In this document: one piece after another, positions 23,658-32,708 of the stretch | How positions within the stretch are numbered: the first letter of the stretch is position 1 | Layout: each line of letters opens with the position of its first letter | Origin: an uncultured Bacilli bacterium | GTDB lineage: Bacteria > Bacillota_I > Bacilli_A > RFN20 > CAG-449 | Reading direction: 5' to 3' | NCBI GenBank assembly: GCA_947591215.1 | Contig: CANQCZ010000013.1 | Location: 1-41,948, forward strand | DNA length: 41,948 bases | The notes under the pieces: model-generated | What the model was told of the DNA's origin: nothing | Seen by the model: the letters and a program-made list of their open reading frames with translations, nothing else | Databases searched by the model: none | Position numbers and translations under genes: made by a program

Positions 23658-24110
23658 TCAATATTTTACGATATGATAGGCTCCGAAAAGTAATTTAAGG
23701 GTATTCCTTAATGATGGTTCCAGACATGGTGTCCATCTTTTTCGTCTCAACCTTTTATTGCAATTCTTGTTTAGAAAATATCTCCGCAATGTGCGGAGAA
23801 TAAATGTCATTTTTAAGGTAAATCCGAATTGAATTAAAAATGAGATTGTTATAGTTACGCTTTCATTGAGAAGACTTGCCACTATTGAAAGGTTTAGAAT
23901 TCCTATCGCCCCAAAAGCACATGCCAAACAAATAATTGCTATTCTTGTTACCTCCTTGAACATTAGATTTCCGTGATTTACCTGTCCTAAAAATGGACAT
24001 AAAATGTCGTCTGGTGAACCGCAGGAGGTGCAGACAAAGCGCGGTTCAATGGATATGATAATCGGTAGCATGGATTTTGTCAAACAAAATGATTGAGGGA
24101 ACTCTATCAA
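23658..24110 (-). CDS. Possible small zinc-ribbon membrane protein
   Basis: A minus-strand frame of up to 150 codons encodes a CTSCGSPDDILCPF zinc-ribbon-like segment and two hydrophobic helices (RIAIICLACAFGAIGILNLSIVASLL and VTITISFLIQFGFTL), with a basic tail. A bidirectional terminator follows the stop. A perfect TTGACA-17-TATCAT promoter lies on the minus strand near 24056-24084, but inside the frame, so the true start must be downstream, perhaps the ATG before MFKEVTRIAII. The family is not recognised and the gene may be spurious. Confidence 0.35.
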   Translation of the reverse strand: MIEFPQSFCLTKSMLPIIISIEPRFVCTSCGSPDDILCPFLGQVNHGNLMFKEVTRIAIICLACAFGAIGILNLSIVASLLNESVTITISFLIQFGFTLKMTFILRTLRRYFLNKNCNKRLRRKRWTPCLEPSLRNTLKLLFGAYHIVKY

Positions 24111-24135
24111 AAAAGCAGGTTTTATTAAGAACCAC

Positions 24136-24164
24136 TTGTTTTTTAGTGGGATTTATGATATGAT
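24136..24164 (+). promoter_or_regulatory. Promoter of the OLD-family gene
   Basis: TTGTTT (24136-24141), 17 bases, TATGAT (24159-24164). An inverted repeat CCACT/AGTGG (24132-24136 with 24145-24149) brackets the -35 box and may be an operator. Confidence 0.65.
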
Positions 24165-24197
24165 ATTGGCATAATTATAAGTTTTAGAGGGATAAAT

Positions 24198-26090
24198 ATG
24201 TTACTTAAGAAAGTTACTATCCATAAGTATAAAAGTTTTCTTACAGAACAGTCGCTTGATGTTGAGAAGGGGATTACAAGAATTGTAGGGAAGAATGAAT
24301 CAGGTAAAACCGCTCTTCTTGAAGCCATTGCGAAAACGAATTATTTTGAGGACAACAAAGACTTCATATTTAATAAGGACTTGGATTATCCACGTAGTGA
24401 ACTGGTTAAAGTTCGTGCAACAAATCCTGAAGTTGTCACTTGCGAGTACGAATTGGAGGATGAAGATGTGGCGCCTATTGAAGATGCCTTTGGAACAGGT
24501 ATTTTAATAGGTAGAACAATTTCAGTGTGTTCTTTGTACGACAATACAAATCAAGTTGGTGGTGTATATGCCAATTTTGATGCATTTAAAAATTGGGTTG
24601 TTTCTGAGTTTGCCGTTGATGATTCGGGTAAAGCGATAATTCTCAACGCTGAGACTTTCGACAACTTAGAGAAGGGCGTTGGCGAAAATCTTTCATTGGC
24701 CGGCATGAAAGATGTTAAATCGCGGTTAGAAATAATAAAAAAGGATGCACATGGGTGGCCGGTACCATTGGCGGGGTATATCTATTTCAAGTTTATTCAG
24801 CCGGCAATGCCTAAATTTTGGTATTTCAGCGATTATTTCTCTCTCCCGCCGCGAATCAATTTATCTGACTTTGAGGCAGGCAGGACAGGCGTCCTGTCTC
24901 CTGATGAGATTAAAATTGCGAGAGCCCTATTTGAATTAAGTGGATTGAGTGTGTCGGATATACGCTCCGAAAATAATTTTGAAGCATTTAGGGCGCAATT
25001 AGAGGCTACATCCAATACAATTACGGACGAAATGTTTGATTATTGGACAACCAATCAAAATTTGCAAATTCAATTCGAAATTGAGCATCGTGATAATAAT
25101 ATTCGATTTCTTAATATAAGGATTTACAACAGTAAACATAGGGTAACTTTGCCTCTTAAAAATCGTAGCAAAGGCTTTTTATGGTTTTTTTCTTTTCTTA
25201 TTTGGTTTAGCAAGATTCAAGGGGACAAGAAGAGCAAGTACATTATACTGTTGGATGAACCTGGTCTGAGTCTTCATGCGACTGCGCAAAACGATTTGCT
25301 TCGGTTTATTGACGAGAAGTTGGCTCCAGATTATCAAGTTTTATATACTACACATTCACCGTTTATGATTGATAGTTTGAAATTAAACGAGGTGCGCACA
25401 GTCTACGATTCGCAGGATCCAAAAATAGGAAGTGTTATATCTGATGCTGTACAAGAAAAAGATCCCGAAACGCTGTTTCCACTACAGGCGGCATTGGGCT
25501 ATACTATAGCTCAAAATCTGTATGTTTCTCCCCGTAATCTTTTAGTTGAGGGCATATCGGATTTGGTCTATTTAAGCCATTTTTCCGCTGTGTTAAAAAA
25601 CATAGGAATGGAAGGACTGTCTGACGACATTACAATTGTTCCAGTCGGTGGAGCAGATAAGATTGCAACTTTTATATCTTTGACGCGCGGCAATGAGCTT
25701 TCTACGGTCTGTCTGCTTGACACTTTTACCGATCAGAAGGCGGAGGCGCACTTAAAGCGCATGGTCGAGCAAAAAATCATTGCCGACAAGAAGATTCTAT
25801 ATTATCATACTGTATTGGGACAACCTTTTGCTGACATTGAAGATTTATTTGCGAAAGAAGAATATCTTGCATTGTACAATGGCGCATTTGGTACTTCATT
25901 CAAGGTCGCAGATTTGGGCGGCTCAAAACCTATTATGGCACAGCTAAAACGATTGAATGGCAATCAACAATTTAATCATTATACTCCGGCAAATTACATG
26001 GCAAAAAACATTGGAACGCTTACATTTTCAAAAGAAACGCTCAACAATTTTGAAAAAGTATTTGCTATGGTTAATTCTAAATTTGTTTGA
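24198..26090 (+). CDS. OLD-family ATP-dependent nuclease (ATPase + Toprim)
   Basis: OLD proteins couple an ABC-type ATPase to a Toprim nuclease and often act against phages. This 630-residue protein has Walker A GKNESGKT (residues 31-38), a signature-like NRSKGFLWFFSFL, Walker B ILLDEPGLSLH (Asp353-Glu354), the H-loop TTHSPFMID, and a Toprim domain starting LLVEGISDL (Glu451). The usual Toprim DxD is spaced as DTFTD (Asp508, Asp512), so metal binding may be altered. No UvrD-like helicase gene follows, so it is not a Gabija pair. It has its own promoter and a weak GAGGG ribosome site. It stands next to the AvcD locus, which supports a defence role. Confidence 0.85.
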   Translation: MLLKKVTIHKYKSFLTEQSLDVEKGITRIVGKNESGKTALLEAIAKTNYFEDNKDFIFNKDLDYPRSELVKVRATNPEVVTCEYELEDEDVAPIEDAFGTGILIGRTISVCSLYDNTNQVGGVYANFDAFKNWVVSEFAVDDSGKAIILNAETFDNLEKGVGENLSLAGMKDVKSRLEIIKKDAHGWPVPLAGYIYFKFIQPAMPKFWYFSDYFSLPPRINLSDFEAGRTGVLSPDEIKIARALFELSGLSVSDIRSENNFEAFRAQLEATSNTITDEMFDYWTTNQNLQIQFEIEHRDNNIRFLNIRIYNSKHRVTLPLKNRSKGFLWFFSFLIWFSKIQGDKKSKYIILLDEPGLSLHATAQNDLLRFIDEKLAPDYQVLYTTHSPFMIDSLKLNEVRTVYDSQDPKIGSVISDAVQEKDPETLFPLQAALGYTIAQNLYVSPRNLLVEGISDLVYLSHFSAVLKNIGMEGLSDDITIVPVGGADKIATFISLTRGNELSTVCLLDTFTDQKAEAHLKRMVEQKIIADKKILYYHTVLGQPFADIEDLFAKEEYLALYNGAFGTSFKVADLGGSKPIMAQLKRLNGNQQFNHYTPANYMAKNIGTLTFSKETLNNFEKVFAMVNSKFV

Positions 26091-26473
26091 TTCCTTTCAA
26101 AAAGTTCCCGATGGTAGGTATTGCCTGTGAATTTGTACGCTCGGTAGAACATGCGGTTGAAAAGACTGTTTAACAACAGAATGTTTGAACCAAGATTAAG
26201 AAAAATACTCAATTTTCCTTTTCTCAAAAATTTTTTTTGCTTATTACAAGGAGGGTAAATAAAGGTAAGGTGCAGTTAGGGCTTGTTCATTAGAGTGAAG
26301 GCATTAAATCGTCACAAAAATGGCAATAAGTTGGCAGTAAAAAGCGGATGACTTGCAAATGACAATGTGCTATTATGATAGCGTCGAAAAGTGAAGCCAG
26401 TTTAAAAAGCCGTTTGGACAAAAAGTTCAAACGGCTTTTTTCTTTGCAAAAAATTTCAAGGAGGTAGGTGCCT
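26091..26473. other. 383-bp leader region before the conjugation operon
   Basis: No gene is supported. A strong AAGGAGG at about 26250 is not followed by a usable ORF and may mark a decayed gene. A promoter-like TTGCAA...TATGAT around 26353-26379 (15-base spacer) and a terminator at 26404-26443 precede the first conjugation gene. Confidence 0.55.
26404..26443 (+). terminator. Terminator or attenuator in front of the conjugation operon
   Basis: AAAAAGCCGTTTG (26404-26416) pairs with CAAACGGCTTTTT (26428-26440), 13 bp, followed by T's. It lies 15 bases upstream of the AAGGAGGT ribosome site of the first conjugation gene. Confidence 0.85.
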
Positions 26474-26839
26474 ATGTTGAAACAAAAAAGAGTCTGTAAA
26501 AGTAAGATGCTGATCTACTGGACGCTTGTCGGTATTGTTGCGGCGTTAATTGTCGTTATGCAACCGGTATTCGCTGCAGAACCCGAAACGATATGGGATC
26601 GATTCAGTTCTATCATGCGTGATGTCTACGGTCATATTGTCACAATCAGTACCATAGTGGCTGTGACGATGGCGGCGGTTGCGTTGATTGTGCGATTGGT
26701 TTCTCGCAACCAAAAAGCAGTAGATGAAGCTACGGCTTGGCTCAAACGCATTGTCATTACGTGGATTATCCTCAATTCGCTCGGCTTTATCGTTGCATAC
26801 ATTCAGCCGTTGATTGCGGGCGGCAATTTCGCAGGGTAG
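26474..26839 (+). CDS. Pilin-like conjugation protein (VirB2/TrbC or Maff2 type)
   Basis: The ATG at 26474 has AAGGAGGT at ideal distance; a GTG two codons earlier is less likely. The 121-residue protein has a signal peptide ending near VFAA and two further membrane helices (IVTISTIVAVTMAAVALIVRLV and IVITWIILNSLGFIVAYI). This is the layout of VirB2/TrbC pilin subunits and of the Maff2-like protein of Firmicutes conjugative elements. It is the first gene of the type IV secretion operon, followed by the VirB6-like gene. Confidence 0.7.
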   Translation: MLKQKRVCKSKMLIYWTLVGIVAALIVVMQPVFAAEPETIWDRFSSIMRDVYGHIVTISTIVAVTMAAVALIVRLVSRNQKAVDEATAWLKRIVITWIILNSLGFIVAYIQPLIAGGNFAG

Positions 26840-26873
26840 GTTAATAACGGAGAAAAAAGGGGGGTGATAACAT

Positions 26874-28967
26874 TTGCTTGATTGGATATTTGACGGAATA
26901 GTCGGTTGGGTAAGCAGTGTCGTAACGAAACTGATGGACGCCGTTTCGGGTTTGTTCCTTGGTGCGCTCGGCACGGATATGACCGCAATGGAAGAGTATT
27001 TTCCCTTTGTTTCAAAGGCGTTCACGATAATTCAGTTTACCGCTTGGACGCTTTTGTTCTTAATTACAATATGGAAATTATTCCGAGCGTTCGGTGGACC
27101 GATAACCGAAGCGGAGAATCCGATAACGCTATTGGCGCGTGCAGCACTATTTGTGTTGCTGATTGGATTTGCCAAACCGGTGTTCCTATATATATTAAAA
27201 ATAGCACGTGCGCCTTATACTGCGTTAATGGACATTGCAATGAATGGGGAAAACTTTACCTTCGCAGGCATTGAATCTACGTTGCGAAGCGGTCTCATAT
27301 CGGTTGTAGCGGGGGTATCGATAGTAGGCTCATTGCTGATTATTATATTAATGGTAGCATTGGGTTGGAACTACTTCAAGCTTTTGCTTGAGGTGGTTGA
27401 ACGCTATGTTGTGGTCGGAGTTCTCTGTTACACATCCCCACTGGCATATGTGATGGGCGCATCCAAAGACACAAGCCAAGTTTTTAAGTCATGGTGCCGT
27501 ATGGTAGGTTCACAATTATTGTTACTGATAATGAATGTGTGGTTTTTAAGAGCCTTCAATAGTTCCGTTGGATATTACATAGGCAATGGCGGAGCTTTAT
27601 CCAACGGACATGGAAGCGTATTCCTTTGGCTATTTTGCGCATTAGCGTTCTTGAAAGTCGCCCAGAGATTCGACTCTTACCTTGCTTCGATTGGACTTAA
27701 CGTCGCGCAAACAGGTTCCGGACTTGGTATGGAACTTCTGGTCGCATCTCGTGTCGTAATGGGTGGACTTGGCGGATTCCGCAATGCGGGAAGCATGTTC
27801 CGCGGCGGTGGCGTAGGTCCGATCATGGGCGGTACAGGCATGGGCGCAGGATTTGCCGGAAAGTTTGCGGACAGATTTAAGGGTAACTCATATGTCCGTG
27901 ATGCGGTAGTACAAGGCGGCGTTAGGATGGGTGCCGGCGGAGCAGTTGGCTTTATCGGAAGGGCTTTCGGAGGTCTTGCGGCAAAGAACGGGGCAACGCT
28001 TACCGGTGATTCGATAGCATCTGTAGCAAACCGACAGCCGAATGTTTCAGGCGGCATTGCGGGAAACATTGCAGACAGAAGTCTCGGTAATTATATGCCG
28101 CATTTGAAGGGTCGCTCCTTGAGCGGTACACAGATTACCGGCGGGCAAATTACAACTACGGCAACAGACCAGGACGGAAAAATATCATCGCTGGGGTTAT
28201 ATAATGCAGGTCAGTTTGAAAAACCGAACTCGCCTCATTCGCTTGTAACTGCCTCGGATGGAAGCCAGTGGTATCAGTTAGCCAGCGGCGAAGGTGCAGG
28301 TGCTTTTTATGGAACTCCCAATTTTACGGGTGCGTCAAGCGAAGCATCGCAGGTATCCACAATATTTCCGGGTATTGAGGAAGGGGCAACCTTTCGAACA
28401 GTCGGCGACGGGGTTTTGGAAGCGAGCGGATCTTCGGGCAATTCTTTGTGGTACAGCAGTGCCTATTTTGATGAACCCGAATCGCCGCATACCATAATGC
28501 AGTCTTCGGATGGCGTTGATTGGTATGCCCTGAAACCGAATTCCGAGCCGCCGGCGTTTGAAACGGGAGAAGAGGCAAAAGAGTATAATTGCGCGAAGTT
28601 TCGAGAGTTTATGCCGGGCTATGAGCAAGAAATTTCCTCGGTAAATTCTTCAAGTTGCCAAGACGGTCACTTTGAAGTACGTCACGGTGACGGAACAGGT
28701 ACGGCGTTTTACGATGCAAACAGGTACGACACGCCGCGCGGCGACTATCGTACTTATGAAGATTCAAGCGGGAACCAGTGGTACGCAATTCATGGCGATC
28801 CGGCCGTCGAGAGAAGACCGGTGTATGAGGACGGTAAGCCTGTCTATGATGGCGAGAATATAAAAACCGTGCAGACTGAAACAGTACGCTACCGCGCGAC
28901 ACCAAATAGATTCAATGCACCGTCTAGCAGAAGCAGGAGTAAATTTTCTGCACCGAAACGTAAATAG
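26874..28967 (+). CDS. VirB6/TrbL-like conjugation membrane protein with repeated C-terminus
   Basis: The gene starts with TTG at 26874 after an extended GGGGGGTGAT ribosome site. Residues 1-270 contain about six to seven membrane helices, as in VirB6/TrbL channel proteins. A Gly-rich stretch (about 290-360) follows, then a hydrophilic C-terminal region. That region holds at least three copies of a motif Y-x-x-x-x-F/Y-x-x-P-x-S-P-H...SDGxxWYxL (near residues 442, 525 and 610). Total length is 697 residues. The protein likely forms the inner-membrane channel of the conjugation machine; the repeats may face the outside or bind a partner. Confidence 0.8.
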   Translation: MLDWIFDGIVGWVSSVVTKLMDAVSGLFLGALGTDMTAMEEYFPFVSKAFTIIQFTAWTLLFLITIWKLFRAFGGPITEAENPITLLARAALFVLLIGFAKPVFLYILKIARAPYTALMDIAMNGENFTFAGIESTLRSGLISVVAGVSIVGSLLIIILMVALGWNYFKLLLEVVERYVVVGVLCYTSPLAYVMGASKDTSQVFKSWCRMVGSQLLLLIMNVWFLRAFNSSVGYYIGNGGALSNGHGSVFLWLFCALAFLKVAQRFDSYLASIGLNVAQTGSGLGMELLVASRVVMGGLGGFRNAGSMFRGGGVGPIMGGTGMGAGFAGKFADRFKGNSYVRDAVVQGGVRMGAGGAVGFIGRAFGGLAAKNGATLTGDSIASVANRQPNVSGGIAGNIADRSLGNYMPHLKGRSLSGTQITGGQITTTATDQDGKISSLGLYNAGQFEKPNSPHSLVTASDGSQWYQLASGEGAGAFYGTPNFTGASSEASQVSTIFPGIEEGATFRTVGDGVLEASGSSGNSLWYSSAYFDEPESPHTIMQSSDGVDWYALKPNSEPPAFETGEEAKEYNCAKFREFMPGYEQEISSVNSSSCQDGHFEVRHGDGTGTAFYDANRYDTPRGDYRTYEDSSGNQWYAIHGDPAVERRPVYEDGKPVYDGENIKTVQTETVRYRATPNRFNAPSSRSRSKFSAPKRK

Positions 28968-28982
28968 AGGGGGGTGAGAGCA

Positions 28983-29909
28983 TTGTCGGAACCTGAAAAA
29001 CAACAAATGGGCGACGGCCAAGACAACTACGGGCAAGCAGCAAAACAGGTAGCAAATGTGGCCAAACAGGTGGGCAAGAATGCGGCTCAAAAAGCTGCGG
29101 CAAAGGGAGCTGAAGCGACGGTCAATGCGGCAACTGCGACGGTAAAAGCCGGGGCAACAGCGGGAAAAGCAGTTGCAAATATAGCGGTTGGCACTGCTGC
29201 CGGAGGACCTTGGGGCGCAATTATTTCTGCCGCATGGTCAATGAGGCACACTCTTTTCAAAGTTCTCATATGCATCTGCTTGGTCATTGTATTTATTGTT
29301 GTAACCGTTATTTCACTTCCGGCAATTATATTTGATAGCATTTTTGGGCTGTCGGGAGATTATTCCGGCAGTTCATTACGAGCCGCATATTCAGAGCTTT
29401 CGACAAACGTAACACAAACTATTAACGAGGGATATCGGTTTGCGCTAGACAAAGTTGATTCAATTATAAGAGAAGGAGACTATGACTTCGATAGCTCCAT
29501 GGCGGCTCTTGAAGATAATTCAAACATAGATGAGGATTATGATATTTGCTATGCATTGTCCGTTTATTCGGCATCAATGCAACAATCCAACGTTAGCGCA
29601 GACAATATGGTCTATAAAATGAGAAACATAATAGATCAGATGTTTGTCGTCACTTACGAGGTTTTAAACGTTGAAATACCGATTTTTTCCGATTTAATGG
29701 AGATCATAGGAACCGAAATAATCAGCTTCGTCAAATGCGTTATACATCCGTTGACCGATTCATTCTTCTTGACTGCATTCGGGGTGGATGTTAACGCCAA
29801 ATACGGTGAGTTCGATATCACCTACGGCGAAGCAATAGACTTCATGACGGACTCGCTAAGGCAGACGCTTCAAGGCGAGTCCAAATTTTATAAAAAGGAG
29901 GAGATATAA
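28983..29909 (+). CDS. Bitopic conjugation membrane protein, hydrolase domain missing
   Basis: The TTG at 28983 is preceded by AGGGGGGTGA, the same start arrangement as the upstream gene. A GTG at 28974 lies inside that ribosome site. The 308-residue protein has an Ala/Lys-rich cytoplasmic part (residues 1-85), one membrane helix (LFKVLICICLVIVFIVVTVISLPAIIF) and about 190 outer residues. The N-terminal half resembles that of conjugation proteins that carry a C-terminal peptidoglycan hydrolase (CHAP/NlpC or lysozyme), but no such domain or catalytic Cys-His pair is seen. It ends by overlapping the prgI-like gene by one base. Confidence 0.65.
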   Translation: MSEPEKQQMGDGQDNYGQAAKQVANVAKQVGKNAAQKAAAKGAEATVNAATATVKAGATAGKAVANIAVGTAAGGPWGAIISAAWSMRHTLFKVLICICLVIVFIVVTVISLPAIIFDSIFGLSGDYSGSSLRAAYSELSTNVTQTINEGYRFALDKVDSIIREGDYDFDSSMAALEDNSNIDEDYDICYALSVYSASMQQSNVSADNMVYKMRNIIDQMFVVTYEVLNVEIPIFSDLMEIIGTEIISFVKCVIHPLTDSFFLTAFGVDVNAKYGEFDITYGEAIDFMTDSLRQTLQGESKFYKKEEI

Positions 29910-30244
29910 TGGACGAAAAAGAAATGGAAAATATCTACGCGATACCCGCAAATTACACAGATTCGGGTAAAGTGTTAGGCGGAATGTTATCGCTGAGAAA
30001 CATATTTGAGGCACTTGTGTTGGTACTCATTGCAGGTTTTGCAGAGTTTAAACTGATACCTATGCAAGACAACGTGCGCATCGTAATAATGGTTGTGACT
30101 TTGTTACCGACCGCGCTTGTTGCCTTAATGGGTATAGACGGAGAATCTTTGTTCCAGTATATCGGTCATGTTTTCAAATTCGTAAAGCGTCGAAGACGTT
30201 TGCACTTCAGGAAGATAGGAGATAGCCGTGAAATTAAAAAGTAA
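29909..30244 (+). CDS. PrgI family conjugation protein
   Basis: The 111-residue protein begins with a cytoplasmic stretch (YAIPANYTDSGKVLGGMLSLRN). Two membrane helices and a basic end (KFVKRRRRLHFRKIG) follow. Both the sequence pattern and the place directly before virB4 are typical of PrgI proteins of Gram-positive type IV secretion. AAGGAGGAG gives a strong ribosome site. It overlaps virB4 by 17 bases. Confidence 0.85.
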   Translation: MDEKEMENIYAIPANYTDSGKVLGGMLSLRNIFEALVLVLIAGFAEFKLIPMQDNVRIVIMVVTLLPTALVALMGIDGESLFQYIGHVFKFVKRRRRLHFRKIGDSREIKK

Positions 30245-32708
30245 ATCGGTTCAGGACTTTATCCCTATACGACGTATTAATCACGGGATTATCGAGACGA
30301 CGGATAACCGCTATATAAAAATACTTGAAATTGAGCCTATAAATTTTATGTTGCGTTCCTCGGAAGAACAGGCGGGCATCATATCGTCGTTTGCAAGTTG
30401 GCTGAAGATTTCGCCAATCAAAATGCAATTTAAAAGCGTCACCCGGAGGGCGGATTCGGATAAATACATTGCTTTACTGAGAGAAGATATCGAGCGTGAA
30501 GATAATGAACGGTGCAAAACACTAGGCGAAAGCTACATAGAATTGATAAAAGACGTTGGGAACAGAGAAGCGCTTACAAGGCGCTTCTTTTTGATTTTCC
30601 AATACGATTCACAAAGCGCGCTGGGGGAGGACGCCGCTAAAATTTATGGCGCATTGCATACAGCAGAACAGAATGCACGGGCATATTTCTCGTTATGCGG
30701 CAATTCGATTTTACAACCGAATGATGCGGATGAGGCGGCAGCGGAAATGCTGTATATGTTTTTCAATCGTCGGTCATGCGTAGATGAACCGTTCACGACA
30801 AGAGTGGACAGGGTGGTCTTCGATACGACGGTAAGCCAAGGGAAATTTTTCGGCAAAGATCCCGTATCCGAAATTCCGATAGTCAACTTTATTGCCCCGC
30901 GTGGCTTGGATTTTTCGCATATCGCTTATATAGTTATGGACGGAAGATATTACTCATTTTTGTACATAAAGGGCGATGGATATCCGAGTAAAGTGCGGGG
31001 AGGTTGGATGTCAATGCTTGTCAATGCCGGAGAAGGTATTGACGTTGACGTGTTCCTTACCCGTGAAAATCGTAGCAGAACCATAGACAAAGTTGCGCAA
31101 AGGATTAGGTTGAATCGAACAAAACTCAAAGAAACTCAGGACACAAGCAGTAATTTTGAGGAGCTTACGAACTCAGTACAAGCAGGATATTATATTAAAA
31201 ACGGCATGGCGAACAATAATGAAGATCTGTTTTATATGTCTATTTTTATAACGGTATCCGCAAAGACTTATGATGAATTGGCTTGGCGCAGACAGCAAAT
31301 CACCGATGTTTTGAAGTCAATGGATATTTATGTCTCGGATTGCAGATTCAGGCAGGAGCAGGCTTTGAAGTCGGTAATACCGCTTGTACAAATTGAACCG
31401 AAGCTTGCAAAGCGGTCCAAAAGAAATGTTCTGACCGACGGAGCGGCATCGACGTACATGTTTACTAGCTTTGAGATGTCGGATGATTCGGGGGTATTGC
31501 TCGGCGTAAATCAACATAATAATTCGTTATGCATAGTGGATTTGTTCAACACAAAGAAGAACAAGAATGCAAATCTTAATTTAATAGGCACAAGCGGTGC
31601 GGGCAAGACTTTTACTCTTCAGCTTTTGTCGCTTAGAATGAGGATGCGGGGAATACAGTGCTTTACGATTGCGCCTATAAAAGGACACGAGTTCAGAAGG
31701 GCGTGTAACCGCATCGGCGGCAGTTTTATCAGTTTGGCACCCGGTTCTCAGCACAGCATAAATATAATGGAAATTCGGCATACGATAACGCCGGAAATGC
31801 AACTTATCGATGAGGTTGGTTACAGTGAAAAAGAATCGCTGTTAGCTCGTAAAATTCAGCAGTTGATGGTATTTTTCTCGTTGCTCATGCCTGATATGTC
31901 GTATGAGGAAGAGCAGATTTTGGATGAGGCTCTCATACTGACATATGCCGATTTCGGAATTACTTACGACAATTCGACGTTATATGAAGACGCCTCAGCA
32001 AATCCGCCCAAGATGAAGGTTATGCCAATCCTCGGAGATTTGCAGAAGCGGCTTAAAGAAAATAATGCTGCATATAGGATTAGCGTAATACTGAAACGTT
32101 TTGTAAGCGGTTCCGCCCAATCCTTCAATCGGCAAACCAATGTTGACCTGTCAAACAAGTATATAGTTCTTGACCTGTCGGAACTGAAAGGAAAATTGTT
32201 ACCTGTCGGAATGATGATTGCCCTTGACTATGTATGGGATAATATCAAGTCAGACAGGACAAAAAAGAAAGCAGTTTTAATAGATGAAATATGGCAACTC
32301 GTCGGCGCGTCATCAAATAAGATGGCGGCCGATTTTTGTTTGACGATTTTCAAAACCATCCGCGGATTCGGCGGTGCAGCCATTTCGGCAACGCAGGATT
32401 TATCTGACTTCTTTGGCCTGGATGATGGAAAATACGGGCGTGCGATTATCAATAATAGTCAAAATAAAATCATTTTAAATCTCGAACCCGATGAAGCAAA
32501 GTATGTCCAAGACATATTTAAATTGACAAAGACCGAGTTGCAAGCCGTTATGCGATTTGAGCGTGGAGAAGCACTTATATGTGCAAATAATAACAAGATT
32601 CCGGTTGTTATTAAAGCTTCGGAAACCGAGAAGGAAATGATTACAACTGACCGAGAGGATTTAGAACAGATATTACGGAAACAGTTGAATTCGCATGGAG
32701 ACAATTAA
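30228..32708 (+). CDS. virB4: VirB4/TraE conjugation ATPase
   Basis: VirB4 is the membrane-associated ATPase that powers the conjugation channel. The 826-residue product starts at GTG 30228. It has the N-terminal VirB4 domain (IPIRRINHGIIETTDNRYIKILEIEPINF), Walker A GTSGAGKT (residues 454-461) and Walker B AVLIDEIWQLV, followed by the FGGAAISATQDLSDFF motif. The length fits Firmicutes ICE members. It is translationally coupled to prgI in front and to the next gene by a one-base overlap. Confidence 0.93.
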   Translation: MKLKSKSVQDFIPIRRINHGIIETTDNRYIKILEIEPINFMLRSSEEQAGIISSFASWLKISPIKMQFKSVTRRADSDKYIALLREDIEREDNERCKTLGESYIELIKDVGNREALTRRFFLIFQYDSQSALGEDAAKIYGALHTAEQNARAYFSLCGNSILQPNDADEAAAEMLYMFFNRRSCVDEPFTTRVDRVVFDTTVSQGKFFGKDPVSEIPIVNFIAPRGLDFSHIAYIVMDGRYYSFLYIKGDGYPSKVRGGWMSMLVNAGEGIDVDVFLTRENRSRTIDKVAQRIRLNRTKLKETQDTSSNFEELTNSVQAGYYIKNGMANNNEDLFYMSIFITVSAKTYDELAWRRQQITDVLKSMDIYVSDCRFRQEQALKSVIPLVQIEPKLAKRSKRNVLTDGAASTYMFTSFEMSDDSGVLLGVNQHNNSLCIVDLFNTKKNKNANLNLIGTSGAGKTFTLQLLSLRMRMRGIQCFTIAPIKGHEFRRACNRIGGSFISLAPGSQHSINIMEIRHTITPEMQLIDEVGYSEKESLLARKIQQLMVFFSLLMPDMSYEEEQILDEALILTYADFGITYDNSTLYEDASANPPKMKVMPILGDLQKRLKENNAAYRISVILKRFVSGSAQSFNRQTNVDLSNKYIVLDLSELKGKLLPVGMMIALDYVWDNIKSDRTKKKAVLIDEIWQLVGASSNKMAADFCLTIFKTIRGFGGAAISATQDLSDFFGLDDGKYGRAIINNSQNKIILNLEPDEAKYVQDIFKLTKTELQAVMRFERGEALICANNNKIPVVIKASETEKEMITTDREDLEQILRKQLNSHGDN

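Noticed and set aside
26095-26170. Similarity between TTTGTACGCTCGGTAGAACAT (near 26135) and TCTGTACGCTTGGGAGAGCAT (near 21560)
   Set aside because: The match is short and broken; without a genome-wide count it cannot be called a repeat.
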